A stretch of DNA of 45,426 nt from NCBI GenBank assembly GCA_020283715.1, contig JAIQCW010000021.1, positions 1 to 45,426 of the forward strand, read 5' to 3'. This document shows positions 1 to 9,323 of this stretch, piece after piece. Made by a program: the position numbers and the translations under genes. Below the pieces are notes generated by a model. It saw only the letters and a list, made by a program, of their open reading frames with translations, had not been told where the DNA came from and made no database searches. This stretch comes from Cytauxzoon felis. Lineage: Eukaryota > Apicomplexa > Aconoidasida > Piroplasmida > Theileriidae. Position 1 is the stretch's first letter; each line of letters begins with the position of its first letter.

Positions 1-34
1 GTATATATTATTGGGTAATTGTGATAACTTTTAG

Positions 35-252
35 ATGTGTTGGAGGGTGGTGAGACAGTATTTCCGGAATTAGGTATCGCTATAAAACCAATAGCTAATA
101 GTGGTGTATTGTGGAAGAATATATATGAGAATTCAGAACCTGATTTAAGATTAATTCATGCTGGTACAACACCTAAAAAGGGTGTTAAATATGTTGTAAA
201 TTGTTTTTTTAATACACAACCTATAAGAACAATGGATGAAATTGATTTATAA
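35..252 (+). CDS. Prolyl 4-hydroxylase-like 2OG-Fe(II) oxygenase, C-terminal exon (partial)
   Basis: This is the last exon of a gene that begins before the window. Bases 1-34 read as the end of an intron (ends ttttag), and the exon restores a split Asp codon. The translated end carries the core of the P4H alpha-subunit fold: a GGETVFPE strand, and LIHAGTTP followed by KGVKY. These correspond to the distal iron-binding His and the 2-oxoglutarate-binding Lys of the family. Such enzymes hydroxylate prolyl residues (for example in Skp1 or secreted proteins) using 2-oxoglutarate, O2 and Fe(II). The first iron ligands (HxD) would lie in the missing upstream exon. The gene converges on LSM8, only 59 bp away. 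The family call is firm; the substrate is unknown. Confidence 0.8.
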
Positions 253-311
253 ATAATTTTTTACACAATTATTATTATTATTAGAAATTATAAATCATTA
301 ATTTATTGTAT

Positions 312-702
312 TCAATAGACTATAGGTTTGAGTGGTTCCGCTTTCATTACTGACATACTTCTATCAACATCTAAATCAATTTCACCAACAAGTACACTAA
401 TTAAAAAAAAATAAATAAGAATTATAATAAATAAACTTACACATTATCTCCTCTCATTATAAATACACCCAATTGTAATTCTTCTACAGGTGAATCTAAA
501 TGATAAACACGTTCTATACAATTATATAATACTAGATTTGTTAATTGATCAAATCCTTTTAAAGTTCCTACAAAAATACGACCATCGGCTGAAATTACAA
601 ATACATGACCTGAATATTTATATTATAAGATGATTTTTTTTTCAATAATTGAAAGAAAAAATTATACTTACATTCTATAAATTGCTCCAATGAAGGAGCC
701 AT
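312..702 (-). CDS. LSM8: U6 snRNA-associated Sm-like protein LSm8
   Basis: Three exons are inferred: 702-672, 609-441 and 396-312, with introns of 62 and 44 nt bounded by GTAAG..AG. They join to 94 aa. The protein has the Sm1 motif (DGRIFVGTLKGFDQ) and Sm2 motif (MRGDNVVLVGEID), with the LKGFDQ and RGDNV signatures typical of LSm8. LSm8 joins LSm2-7 in the nuclear ring that binds the U-rich 3' end of U6 snRNA. The start MAPSLEQF is the only ATG that fits, and length agrees with the family. The introns are short and contain no interspersed repeat. I am confident in both the family and the exon structure, although the first exon is only 31 nt. Confidence 0.9.
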
Positions 703-763
703 AATTTTAATTAATATAACAAGAATAATAAAAATTTAAAAATATAATTTTATAGTGATTAAT

Positions 764-1804
764 TTATTTATGGTGAATTTGTCTATTTTTTAATTTTTCA
801 TCTATTATAGCAATTAATTTATTATTATCATATACATCTTCAAATCCTTCTATTGGTGTTTTAAGAGCATTTATTAAATCTTCATGTAGAGTATTATTTA
901 CCATTAAAATTTTATCTAATATATCTTCTGCGATCTTTAATTCTATTTGTTCAACAAAATAACCTTTTAATTCTTTTAAATAATTATAACGCCAACGTCT
1001 TGCTTCTTGTAATCCACCAATTATACCAAAATAACTCTCATGAAAACATTTTTGCATCCTTTTACCTTCTACTGATAAATCAACTACCCATCTCTTTCTA
1101 CTAGCTTCATAACGAATACAACCAATACGTTTTTCTCTTTTATCAGATGATTCTTTATATTTTGTACGACCTCTTTTACTAATATTTCCTATAATATCAT
1201 CACTATTATATATAAAAAAAAATTACTTACTTTGATATGTATTTGGAATATTATTTATATATATTGGTGAATTCGATTCTGGTGTCTGCATATAATCATT
1301 TGTCAAATTCCATGACCATGTATTGTTACTCATAAATATATCATTAAAATTCGCATTATATATTACATCATCTGGTATATTATAATCATATATTATAAAT
1401 TTATTAATATAATCATGTAATAATACTAATGTACAATTCAATTCTATCATCTCATCTTTCTTTTCTAACCATATTTTAATTGCATCTCTACCATTCCATG
1501 CTGTACCATCTATAAAATTTATCATATAAATATTAAATTACATACCTTTAGGTAACAATCCAAAATACATTAATATCGCTACTATCGTAGGATGACTATT
1601 ATTGTCATGTAATAACATATTAATCTCTAATGATTCACAATAAATATCTCTTGATCCATATTTTGGAAATATATAAGGTATCGGATCACCTTTAGGATTC
1701 ATCTTCATCCAAAAACAATATGGCCTCATCACCATCATACCACAAACCTTTTCATAATCCATCCCATCCGATATTATATACGGTATTATACGTATCTTCA
1801 TCAA
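764..1804 (-). CDS. Small AP2-domain (ApiAP2-like) DNA-binding protein
   Basis: Exons 1804-1546, 1509-1231 and 1188-764 join to 320 aa with introns of 36 and 42 nt. The third acceptor is chosen at ttatag before 1188, because the nearer AG would bring in a stop. In the last exon, residues around 205-265 fit an AP2/ERF-type fold: a basic lead (KRGR..KREKR), then IGCIRYEASRKRWVV, a second strand (VEGKRMQKCF), then a helix containing EARRWR. ApiAP2 proteins are the main sequence-specific transcription factors of Apicomplexa. The N-terminal half (YCFWMKMNPKGDPIPYIFPK onward) is rich in aromatic residues and matches nothing I recognise. Target genes are unknown. The AP2 assignment rests on pattern rather than alignment. 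Confidence 0.7.
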
Positions 1805-1840
1805 ATTCTATTATATATATATATTATAAAATAATTCCAC

Positions 1841-1950
1841 TCGAGGTCTAATCCACCTCTCTTCGTCCTGCACCTGAGGTCTTTCCACTCGCCGTGGTGG
1901 CCTTCTCTATTTAGTTATCCTCCAACTCCCATAGATCGTTTCCGGGTAAT
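1841..1950 (-). repeat. Family A repeat, single arm
   Basis: An isolated A arm lies just upstream of the AP2 gene. It starts with TTCCACTCGAGGTC, contains the CCACTCGCCGTGG cassette, and runs into ctatttagt and the arm body ending ccgggta. Strand is given as the orientation in which other copies are translated. Confidence 0.8.
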
Positions 1951-2129
1951 GTATGGTAAATATGATATCATTAATGATCAATTGTATTATACAATTCTCA
2001 GTTTAAACATCATAATTAAAAACTACCCCATAAAACACTACAACCCCACAATAACAATTTACCCTACATAATTAAATTATACAATAACACAATTTATGAA
2101 AGTTTGAGGGTTAACTAATTAGAAGACCT

Positions 2130-2235
2130 TGAAGGTAATGATTGGACCTCGAGTGGAACCTGGAAGCGATCTACGGGAGCTGGAAGGGGAACTAAATAGA
2201 GAAGCTGTCTGCAAGACAACCTCAGGTGGAGTAAA
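2130..2235 (+). repeat. Family A repeat, single arm
   Basis: This A arm carries ACCTCGAGTGGA, the cctggaagcgatct..ctaaatag body, a GTCTGCAAGAC cassette and a terminal CCTCAGGTGGA. With the oppositely oriented arm at 1841-1950 it brackets about 180 bp of AT-rich DNA that does not resemble the B core. The pair may be a composite with a different centre. Confidence 0.8.
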
Positions 2236-2281
2236 TACAACACTTTACTCATTATAATCTTTAGGATTAGATGTTTTACAT

Positions 2282-2620
2282 TTATAATACCTGTTTAATA
2301 TACAAATTTTTACATGCGATATGTGCTTTACGATTGATTCTATTTTGATAAATGATTTGTTCATTTTTATCTATAGAGTTGATTAGTGGAGTAGCATCTT
2401 CTATCCAGATTGATGTAATTTCGATTTCTACATCGCTAAAAGTATAGCTATATGATTTAATATATCCTAATAATGACCATTCATCCCTATAATATGATTA
2501 TATATGTATATAGATTTAAAAAATTTTTTACCATTCTAATGGTACACCATTAATAGTAATACCCATAATAATTTGAACATCGAATGGTTCATTAAAGAAG
2601 CTCCATGTTCCACAATACAT
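2282..2620 (-). CDS. Small protein of unknown function, two exons
   Basis: Exons 2620-2532 and 2486-2282 join across a 45-nt intron to 97 aa. The protein opens MYCGTWSFFNEPFD and contains GITINGVPLEWDEW. It is tryptophan- and aromatic-rich, with no signal peptide or membrane segment. I do not recognise the family. A strong acceptor-like tract (tttccctattacag) lies about 7 nt upstream of the ATG, so a further 5' exon could exist; I could not find one in a compatible frame. A GTATTA sequence just before the stop could likewise be a donor leading to a further 3' exon. The intact frame across a canonical intron supports a real gene. Confidence 0.5.
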
Positions 2621-3341
2621 TATCACCTGTAATAGGGAAATTATAATGATATTTAATTATAAATTATAAAAATTATTATGAATTTATTGATAAAAAATAT
2701 TTTTATACTTTGGATAAATCATTTATGCAATGATTTTAAAAAAAATTTTTTCAAAAAAAAAATCATTTTAAGGTTAATTTACATCATTTAATGATAGAAA
2801 TTAGAAATATTTATAAAAATCATCATCATTTAAATATAATTTACTACATGTTGTATTAAATATTTGTGGATGATAATACATTATAGTAATTATTTTTTAT
2901 TTATAGAACAAAATAAGATAAATATATGAAGATTATATATAATCATTAATAAATATAAACATACTTATAATTAAATGATTTAGAATCTTTAATAATATAG
3001 ACCAATATATATTGATTAATAATATAGAACATAATTTCAATTTATTATAATCATAATTTGGATTATATTGATGATTATTAGATACAATCATATATATATT
3101 TATAAAATTATAGTATAATAGAATTTTCAATAGATGATGATCCATTGGTATAAAAGATTTGCAGTAAGGAGCAGCAATAATTGAAGAGAAAATTATTATT
3201 AATGAAATCTAAATCTTATAATTAAAAAATTTTTTTTAATATATTATTTATAATTATATATTAGACAAATTTGCCCATTTATTAAGGGGATATATATCAA
3301 TATTATAAAATGTTAATTAAATCTCCTTATTGGAGTATATA
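2621..3341. other. AT-rich intergenic stretch
   Basis: This is very AT-rich sequence with poly(A/T) runs. It holds one short low-complexity frame on the minus strand (2933-3145), which I do not accept as a gene. No family A or B repeat is visible. It probably contains the promoters of the diverging unknown gene and LeuRS. Confidence 0.5.
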
Positions 3342-6287
3342 ATGATATTTATTATATATTATATAATTTTTATTATAAATTTTAGGTCTAATTATATTTA
3401 TACAATTAAATGTGTAAATAATTATAGCTATTTAGGTACTCGTAATATATTTTTTAAATTAAATTATAATAAATTTACAAAATTATATAATATTAATGAA
3501 AATTCTATAAAATTTCATGAAATAGAAAAGAAATGGCAAGATTATTGGAGAGATTCTAATACATTTATAGCAAAAGATTATGATTTTATATATAATAATG
3601 AAAAATCTATAAGAAATGATAATATATCAGATGATTCTAATGATATAAATGTTATTTATATTAATAATAAATCACCAAAATATTATATTCTATCAATGAT
3701 ACCATATCCATCTGGTGATGGATTACATGTTGGACATTTACTTGGTTATACTATTACAGATGTAATATCTAGATATAAAAGAATGAATGGTTATAATGTA
3801 CTTAATCCTATAGGTTGGGATTCATTTGGATTACCATCAGAAAGATATGCTAATAAAGTTAAACGTAAAGTTGAAGATGTAACTATAGAAAATATAAATA
3901 ATTTTAAAAAACAATTAATATCTATGGGATATTCATATGATTGGAGTCGTGAAATTAATACTTGTAATATTAATTATTATAAATGGACACAATGGATATT
4001 CCAACAATTATATAAAAATAATCTAGCATATAGATCATTAGAACTTGTTAATTGGTGTCCAATGCTACAAACTGTATTAGCTAATGAAGAAGTTTCAAAT
4101 GGTAAATCTATACGTGGTAATTTTGATGTTTATAAAAAACCAATGAAACAATGGATGCTATCAATAAGAAAATATGCTAAAAGATTATCAGATGATCTTA
4201 ATAATCTTAATTGGCCAAAATCTATCAAATTAGCACAAAATAAATGGATTGGTATGGAAAATGGTTATAAAATAAAATTTAAAGTTAATCATTGCAATTT
4301 ATATCTTTATGCATTCATAAATAATCTTAATCTATTAAAATCTTGCTATAAAATCGAAATCTCCATCTATTTTAATGATATTTTACAATATTTATCCAAT
4401 AATATTAAAATTAAACTTTATAATATCATCAATAAAACAAATAAATTAACCAATCTACAATTATTCGATAAATCAAATCATGAATCCATAAATACCAATC
4501 TATACTGCATAAATCCACTCAATAATAATAAAATACCAATCTTTATCACAAACTCTTTCATCGATACCAATCGTGATATCAATGCACGTATAGTTACATC
4601 TATAGATCCACTCGACTCCACCGAGGTCCAATCCACCTCACCACCTGAGGTCCAATCCACCTCTATTCGTCTTGCAGACAGCTCTTCCAATTACATATCT
4701 CTAAAGAGTATAACCACTCCCGGAGATCGTGGCGATGATAGTGATGTAACCTCAAGTGGAGAACCCGTAGCTGATCTCAGGGAAGCGGAGGGGGAAGTAA
4801 ATAAAGGAAGCTGTCTGCAAGACGACCTCGGGTGGAAAGGCGAGTGGAATACCTCAGATGAAATAGTGAATGAATATGACATTGATTCATCATATTGTGA
4901 AAAATATACAAATTTCAAACTTCATGATTGGATATTTAGTCGTCAAAGATATTGGGGTGAACCCATACCCATTCTCACCAATGACAATAATCATAACAAT
5001 CCACTCGAGGTCAATCCTGCCGTCAGCTCTCCACCTGATGTCCAATCCACCTCTCCTTGTCTTGCAGACAGCTCTCCACCTGAGGTCCAATCCACCTCTC
5101 CTTGTCCTGCAGACAGCTCTTCCAATTACCTCCCCGTAAACGGTATAACCACTCCCGGAGATCGTGGCGATGATAGTGATGTAACCTCAAGTGGAGAACC
5201 CGTAGCTGATCTCAGGGAAGCGGAGGGGGAAGTAAATAGAAGAGCTGACGGCAGGACCTCAGGTGGAACGGCGAGTGGAAAAGAGAGTAGGACTGTAACC
5301 TCAGGTATAAAAGGTGTAGATGAATTTGAGTTAAGATCTGATGTAGGAACCAGTTCAAATTCAGATAATGATGATCATGTATATAAATTATTGGATATAC
5401 CGGTGAAAGTAGAATCGAATATAAGTAATGAGACAATGCCTCAATGGGCTGGTTCAAGTTGGCATTATTTGAGATTTACTGATCCTAATAATGATGAAGT
5501 GATATTTGATTATAAAAAAGCAAAATATTGGATGCCTGTAGATTTATATATAGGTGGTAATGAACATTCGATATCACATTTATTATATTCAAGATTTTGG
5601 AATAAGATATTATATGATTTGGGTATATCACCAGTATCAGAACCATTTAAAGAGATATTATTACATGGTATGATAAATAATGCAAAATATTATGATGATG
5701 ATGGTAATGAAATAAATGAAGATAAAATAATTAAATTTAAAGGTAAATATGTATTAAAAGATAATAAAAATAAAAATATAATAATGAAATCTATAAAAAT
5801 GAGTAAATCTAAAGGTAATATTATAAAACCAGATGATATTATAAATAAATTTAGTGCTGATACATTAAGATTACATTTATTATTCCTTAGCCCTATAGAA
5901 TTTGATAAATTATGGATATTTAATGGTATTTATGGTGTATATAAATTATTAATTAATATTTATAATATTTTTTATAATTTAAATTATAATAATAAATTAT
6001 TAGATAATAATAATAATGAAATTAATATTGAAATGAATAAATTTATTAATATTATTACAAATTATATAAAAAATTATAATTTTAATCTAATTATAGCTTA
6101 TTTTTTTAAATTTTTACCCACTCTACAAAAATGGAAATCTAATAATAAATTATCAATCACAATCGCAAATAAATTCTTAAAAATATTAAATCCATTCGCA
6201 CCACATCTAGCAGAAGAATTATATCATATTATTAATCCAAATATCAATCATAGCATCAATCATACAAAATGGCCCACCACCAACTAA
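3342..6287 (+). CDS. Leucyl-tRNA synthetase, bacterial/organellar type, with two repeat-derived insertions
   Basis: The single-exon gene encodes 981 aa; the ATG at 3342 is the first in frame. Residues 1-15 are hydrophobic, followed by a K/N-rich segment, as expected for an apicoplast (or mitochondrial) leader. Class I motifs are present: HVGH at 129-132 and KMSKS at 819-823. LeuRS-specific blocks include NPIGWDSFGLPSE, DWIFSRQRYWGEPIP and the DLYIGGNEHSISHLLYSRFW region. The CP1 editing region looks degenerate: no threonine-rich TTRPDT-like block or HD motif can be seen. Two family A copies are read through in frame, at about residues 423-505 (end of CP1) and 553-656 (just after EPIPIL). The catalytic core and anticodon-binding region look intact, so the enzyme is probably active in aminoacylation but not in proofreading. 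Confidence 0.9.
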   Translation: MIFIIYYIIFIINFRSNYIYTIKCVNNYSYLGTRNIFFKLNYNKFTKLYNINENSIKFHEIEKKWQDYWRDSNTFIAKDYDFIYNNEKSIRNDNISDDSNDINVIYINNKSPKYYILSMIPYPSGDGLHVGHLLGYTITDVISRYKRMNGYNVLNPIGWDSFGLPSERYANKVKRKVEDVTIENINNFKKQLISMGYSYDWSREINTCNINYYKWTQWIFQQLYKNNLAYRSLELVNWCPMLQTVLANEEVSNGKSIRGNFDVYKKPMKQWMLSIRKYAKRLSDDLNNLNWPKSIKLAQNKWIGMENGYKIKFKVNHCNLYLYAFINNLNLLKSCYKIEISIYFNDILQYLSNNIKIKLYNIINKTNKLTNLQLFDKSNHESINTNLYCINPLNNNKIPIFITNSFIDTNRDINARIVTSIDPLDSTEVQSTSPPEVQSTSIRLADSSSNYISLKSITTPGDRGDDSDVTSSGEPVADLREAEGEVNKGSCLQDDLGWKGEWNTSDEIVNEYDIDSSYCEKYTNFKLHDWIFSRQRYWGEPIPILTNDNNHNNPLEVNPAVSSPPDVQSTSPCLADSSPPEVQSTSPCPADSSSNYLPVNGITTPGDRGDDSDVTSSGEPVADLREAEGEVNRRADGRTSGGTASGKESRTVTSGIKGVDEFELRSDVGTSSNSDNDDHVYKLLDIPVKVESNISNETMPQWAGSSWHYLRFTDPNNDEVIFDYKKAKYWMPVDLYIGGNEHSISHLLYSRFWNKILYDLGISPVSEPFKEILLHGMINNAKYYDDDGNEINEDKIIKFKGKYVLKDNKNKNIIMKSIKMSKSKGNIIKPDDIINKFSADTLRLHLLFLSPIEFDKLWIFNGIYGVYKLLINIYNIFYNLNYNNKLLDNNNNEINIEMNKFINIITNYIKNYNFNLIIAYFFKFLPTLQKWKSNNKLSITIANKFLKILNPFAPHLAEELYHIINPNINHSINHTKWPTTN
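4609..4857 (+). repeat. Family A repeat inside the LeuRS exon (copy 1)
   Basis: This full A element is bounded by CCACTCG and CGAGTGGAA. Its left arm contains the GTCTTGCAGACAGC cassette, attac..tctctaaagag and CACTCCCGGAGATCGTGGC. Its right arm contains GTAGCTGATCTCAGGGAAGC, aagtaaata and GTCTGCAAGAC. It is translated in frame, including TTPGDRGDD and DLREAEGEVN. Confidence 0.9.
5000..5310 (+). repeat. Family A repeat inside the LeuRS exon (copy 2)
   Basis: This is a second full A element in the same gene, with tandem CCACCTGATGTCC/CCACCTGAGGTCC units at the left end. Its left arm is an alternative body (ctccccgtaaacgg) in place of ctctaaagag. The right arm carries CTGACGGCAG and GGCGAGTGG cassettes. 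It uses the same reading frame as copy 1. Confidence 0.9.
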
Positions 6288-6354
6288 TATTCAAAACTCT
6301 ACAATAAATTATATCCAATCCTACTCTTCTTGCCACACGATGTTACAACATTAC

Positions 6355-6860
6355 CTTTCATTCCACTCGCCGTGGTAGCCTCTCCACCTGAGGTCGTCTT
6401 GCAGACAGCTTCTCTATTTACTTCCCCTTCCAGCTCCCGTGGATCGCTTCCAGGTACCACTTGAGGTTATAAATGTAATCTCGGTGAGATAAGGATAAAG
6501 TGACGAAATTCACATAAATGAGGATATCTCAATGAATATATATTGGAATTAAGTGAGGATGAGTAAACTCAATACAATCATCAAAGTCCTCTTCAATGAA
6601 GTATTAATATTTATATTTCATCCAATAGGCATTCCACAATCTTCATTAGTTTCCCCAGAAACTCAGATTTTTCGTCAAATTTTCGAGGTAAAAATGAAGT
6701 AGTGAAATTAGTACTAATCGACCTCAGGTGGAGACCTCAACTGTAATACCTGGAAGCGATCTATGGGAGCTGGAAGGGGAGGCAATTAGAAGAGCCACCA
6801 CGGCGAGTGGAAAAGATACGATCTCAGGTGGACGCTTACGGAGGAATGTATCCTCAGGCG
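6355..6860. repeat. A-B-A composite between LeuRS and HAD gene 1
   Basis: A minus-oriented A arm (about 6355-6465, CCACTCGCCGTGG to ccaggtacc) and a plus-oriented arm (about 6721-6860, ending CCACGGCGAGTGG and beyond) flank a B core at about 6466-6720. The B core carries the diagnostic atctcggtgagataag, aaagtgac, ctcaatgaa and aatcatcaaa blocks. The rest of this 650-bp gap holds no gene; a short frame at 6728-6910 is repeat translation only. Confidence 0.85.
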
Positions 6861-6933
6861 TAATATATTTTAATGAATGTATAAAATTTTATAGTATATT
6901 AGACCAGTGATTGCAATTATTGCAATTTATATA

Positions 6934-7944
6934 TTACAGTGTGATTCCATAAACCTGTTGTAGAGTGTATGCAACAGCAGCTTCATTATTAGATAAATTT
7001 ACAACATATTTAGCCTCTCTTTTAACATAATCATGCGCGTTATTCACAGCAAATGATAAATTTGATAATTTCATTGCTTCGACATCGTTGTAATTATCTC
7101 CGATATAGCCGCATGATGATTGATCTTCTCCCAAATGTTCCATTAATATCTTTAAACCTTCAGCTTTATTACCACCAGGTGGTGTGATATCAAAGGAGTC
7201 ACTTCCTGCCCTCATAGAAGTGAAATCTTTACCATTATCGAGTCCAGGAATTTCAATATTTGTTAAATCATCATTAGAATATATTTCTATAGTTATTATA
7301 GAATCACTTAATAAAATTTCTTCTGTAATCGAATCAATTGGTGGATACTTGTCACGTTCGCATACTTTTATAAATCCTTCAACTAATTCCACACATTTTA
7401 AAGCACGTGAATTTGAATAGAATATAGTTGATGATAATAGTCCCTTCTCCTTTACATAGTCATAGATTAATTTCAATGCCTCGGGACTAAATCCATTTGA
7501 TTTAACTACGATTCCATCTTTACCAAATATCGTGGAACCATCTGTATATATACCGGGATAAACATTGTAACCAGTTTCCTTCTCGAGATTATCAAATAAA
7601 TATAAAGCTGAATAAAATGTACGTCCTGAATGATGTCGTAGATTAATATCATCCTTCAACATACCAGTACAGAAGAATGGTGTATAACCAAGTTTAATTA
7701 CTTCTTTTAATGCCTTGAGATTTTTATTCATGGCTTCCTCATTATCTGTATAGAATGTACCATCTAGATCTAGTGCAAAGTATTTGGGAGGATTCTGTGG
7801 TTTAGTAAACTCACGGTGAGCTTTAGATTTTATAATTTGTACGACATCTGCTTCCACATCTTTACTATCATTTAAATCTGTACGCCCACATTCGATAGTA
7901 TAAAACAAATGCGATATAATAAAGTATACTATTAGCTTCATCAT
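6934..7944 (-). CDS. Secreted Cof-type HAD hydrolase (paralog 1)
   Basis: The single exon encodes 336 aa. Residues 1-18 form a signal peptide (KLIVYFIISHLFYTI). HAD motifs are complete: motif I DLDGT (nucleophile D59, acid/base D61), Lys260 in NKAEG as motif III, and motif IV GDNYND (D283, D287). The Cof/IIB layout, with a cap between motifs I and III and the phrase SCGYIGDNYNDVEAM near the end, suggests a phosphatase acting on sugar- or nucleotide-like phosphates. The substrate cannot be predicted. The secretory leader implies action outside the cytosol, possibly in the parasite vacuole space or host cell. The last 131 bp (6929-7059, including the stop) are identical to paralog 2, although the rest of the proteins differ widely. 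Confidence 0.85.
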   Translation of the reverse strand: MMKLIVYFIISHLFYTIECGRTDLNDSKDVEADVVQIIKSKAHREFTKPQNPPKYFALDLDGTFYTDNEEAMNKNLKALKEVIKLGYTPFFCTGMLKDDINLRHHSGRTFYSALYLFDNLEKETGYNVYPGIYTDGSTIFGKDGIVVKSNGFSPEALKLIYDYVKEKGLLSSTIFYSNSRALKCVELVEGFIKVCERDKYPPIDSITEEILLSDSIITIEIYSNDDLTNIEIPGLDNGKDFTSMRAGSDSFDITPPGGNKAEGLKILMEHLGEDQSSCGYIGDNYNDVEAMKLSNLSFAVNNAHDYVKREAKYVVNLSNNEAAVAYTLQQVYGITL

Positions 7945-8455
7945 CTATCGAGGATGTAGAAGCGACAATGTAATTAGAATACAATACATACTATTATAAT
8001 CAATAATGCGTATAAATAACAATCATTTTTTAAAATATATTAATGGGGGCAAATGTGTAAATACAAAAATAATAACTTTCGATTTAAATACATTATTCGA
8101 TAAACTACCGGTATTATAATGATATTTACCATTATATCAAACTTATATTAATAAAATATATCATCTTAGTATCGATTTTATAGTTTTTGACACATGCTGC
8201 CTAGACCAAGCATACAATTACCATAAATTTGTAAATATAACATCCAATGTGTACTGTATTCTCACTAAATTAGTTAATTCTATGTAACATATGACGATTT
8301 TATTAAAAGATTATAACAAACATCGGATATTCTACCATAATTAAGCCATTACATATGGTAGTAACAATGTTACGGTTATAGCAACGAGTGAAAAATTCTA
8401 GAGAAGAAAATTCTCCATGTATATTATACATCATTGAATATCATCACAATTCAAT
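7945..8455. other. Gene-free AT-rich stretch upstream of HAD gene 1
   Basis: This presumably contains the promoter of paralog 1. No open frame, RNA gene or recognisable family A/B copy was seen here. Confidence 0.4.
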
Positions 8456-8459
8456 ATCA

Positions 8460-8705
8460 ATCCTTTATTCTACCTTCCACTTTTTTACCACTCGTCTCCA
8501 CTGAATGAATCATTCCATAAAATCCCTACCTGAGATCCATCCTCTACCATTTCATCCTTCTCTTAATCCCATTTTCGCTCAATCTGAGGTCCAATCCACA
8601 TCCTTATAGTACCAACTCTTCTTCCACTCGCCGTGGTGGCTTCTCTATTTAGTTGTCCCTCCGCTTCCCTGAGATCAGCTGCGGGTAATCCACTCGAGGT
8701 CCAGT
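8460..8705 (-). repeat. Family A repeat, arm plus decayed portion
   Basis: About 8620-8705 is a good minus-oriented arm (CCACTCGCCGTGGTGGC, ctatttagt, CTTCCCTGAGATCAGCTGCGGG, CCACTCGAGGTCC). About 8460-8620 holds diverged pieces (CCACTCGTCTCC, CTGAGGTCCAATCC) and looks like an older copy. Confidence 0.7.
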
Positions 8706-9060
8706 ACTATAATTATATACAATTTAATACAACAATATATATAGTAACTATCTTCTCTCAATTATTTACAATCTTTATATAATATCTTAATAATTTATTA
8801 AAGTATATATAATTAGTATTATTACTAGTATAATATAGTTACTATAATAGTATCAGTTCATATTAATAGTTATATACTATATATATTATTATTATTATTT
8901 ATATTAATACATAACTACCATCATACAACTACACATCATCCTTCAATTGTATTAATATAGTAATATATATTATATTAAGAGAGATATCTTCAATAGACCC
9001 TCAATATGTAGTGGAAATGGTGTTTTTTACCCCTATAATTCTGGGGTTTGTGTGGCGGCG
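8706..9060. other. AT-rich intergenic DNA with a block shared with 33483-33570
   Basis: Mostly low-complexity AT sequence. A stretch at about 8847-8935 (atcagttcat, then tatata and ttatatta runs) resembles one near 33483. No gene is apparent. Confidence 0.4.
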
Positions 9061-9064
9061 ATAA

Positions 9065-9182
9065 TATTGTAACCTCTATTACACTACCCGGAGGCGATCT
9101 ATGGGAGCTGGAGGGATAACTAAATAGAAGAGCTGTCTGCAAGACGACCTCAGGTGGAATGGACCTCAAGTGTAGTGTACGA
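9065..9182 (+). repeat. Family A repeat, single arm
   Basis: Plus-oriented arm with ggaggcgatctatgggagctgg, ctaaatagaagagct, a GTCTGCAAGAC cassette and CCTCAGGTGGA. It sits about 140 bp downstream of the stop of HAD paralog 2, between the two paralogs. Confidence 0.8.
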
Positions 9183-9323
9183 TGGTCAAGTATAACATTA
9201 TTTAGGTACGTTTATGCATGTATATATAAACTTTAATATTATATTACAATCATTTGCAAGTTTTGCAAATTTCACTGAAGAAATTGGAATCATTAGGATG
9301 TTTGCAATTTTTAGCAACATATA

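Noticed and set aside
2933..3145. 70-codon minus-strand frame upstream of LeuRS
   Set aside because: Low-complexity Ile/Asn/Tyr/Leu composition expected of AT-rich noncoding DNA, with no splice partners or recognisable motif.
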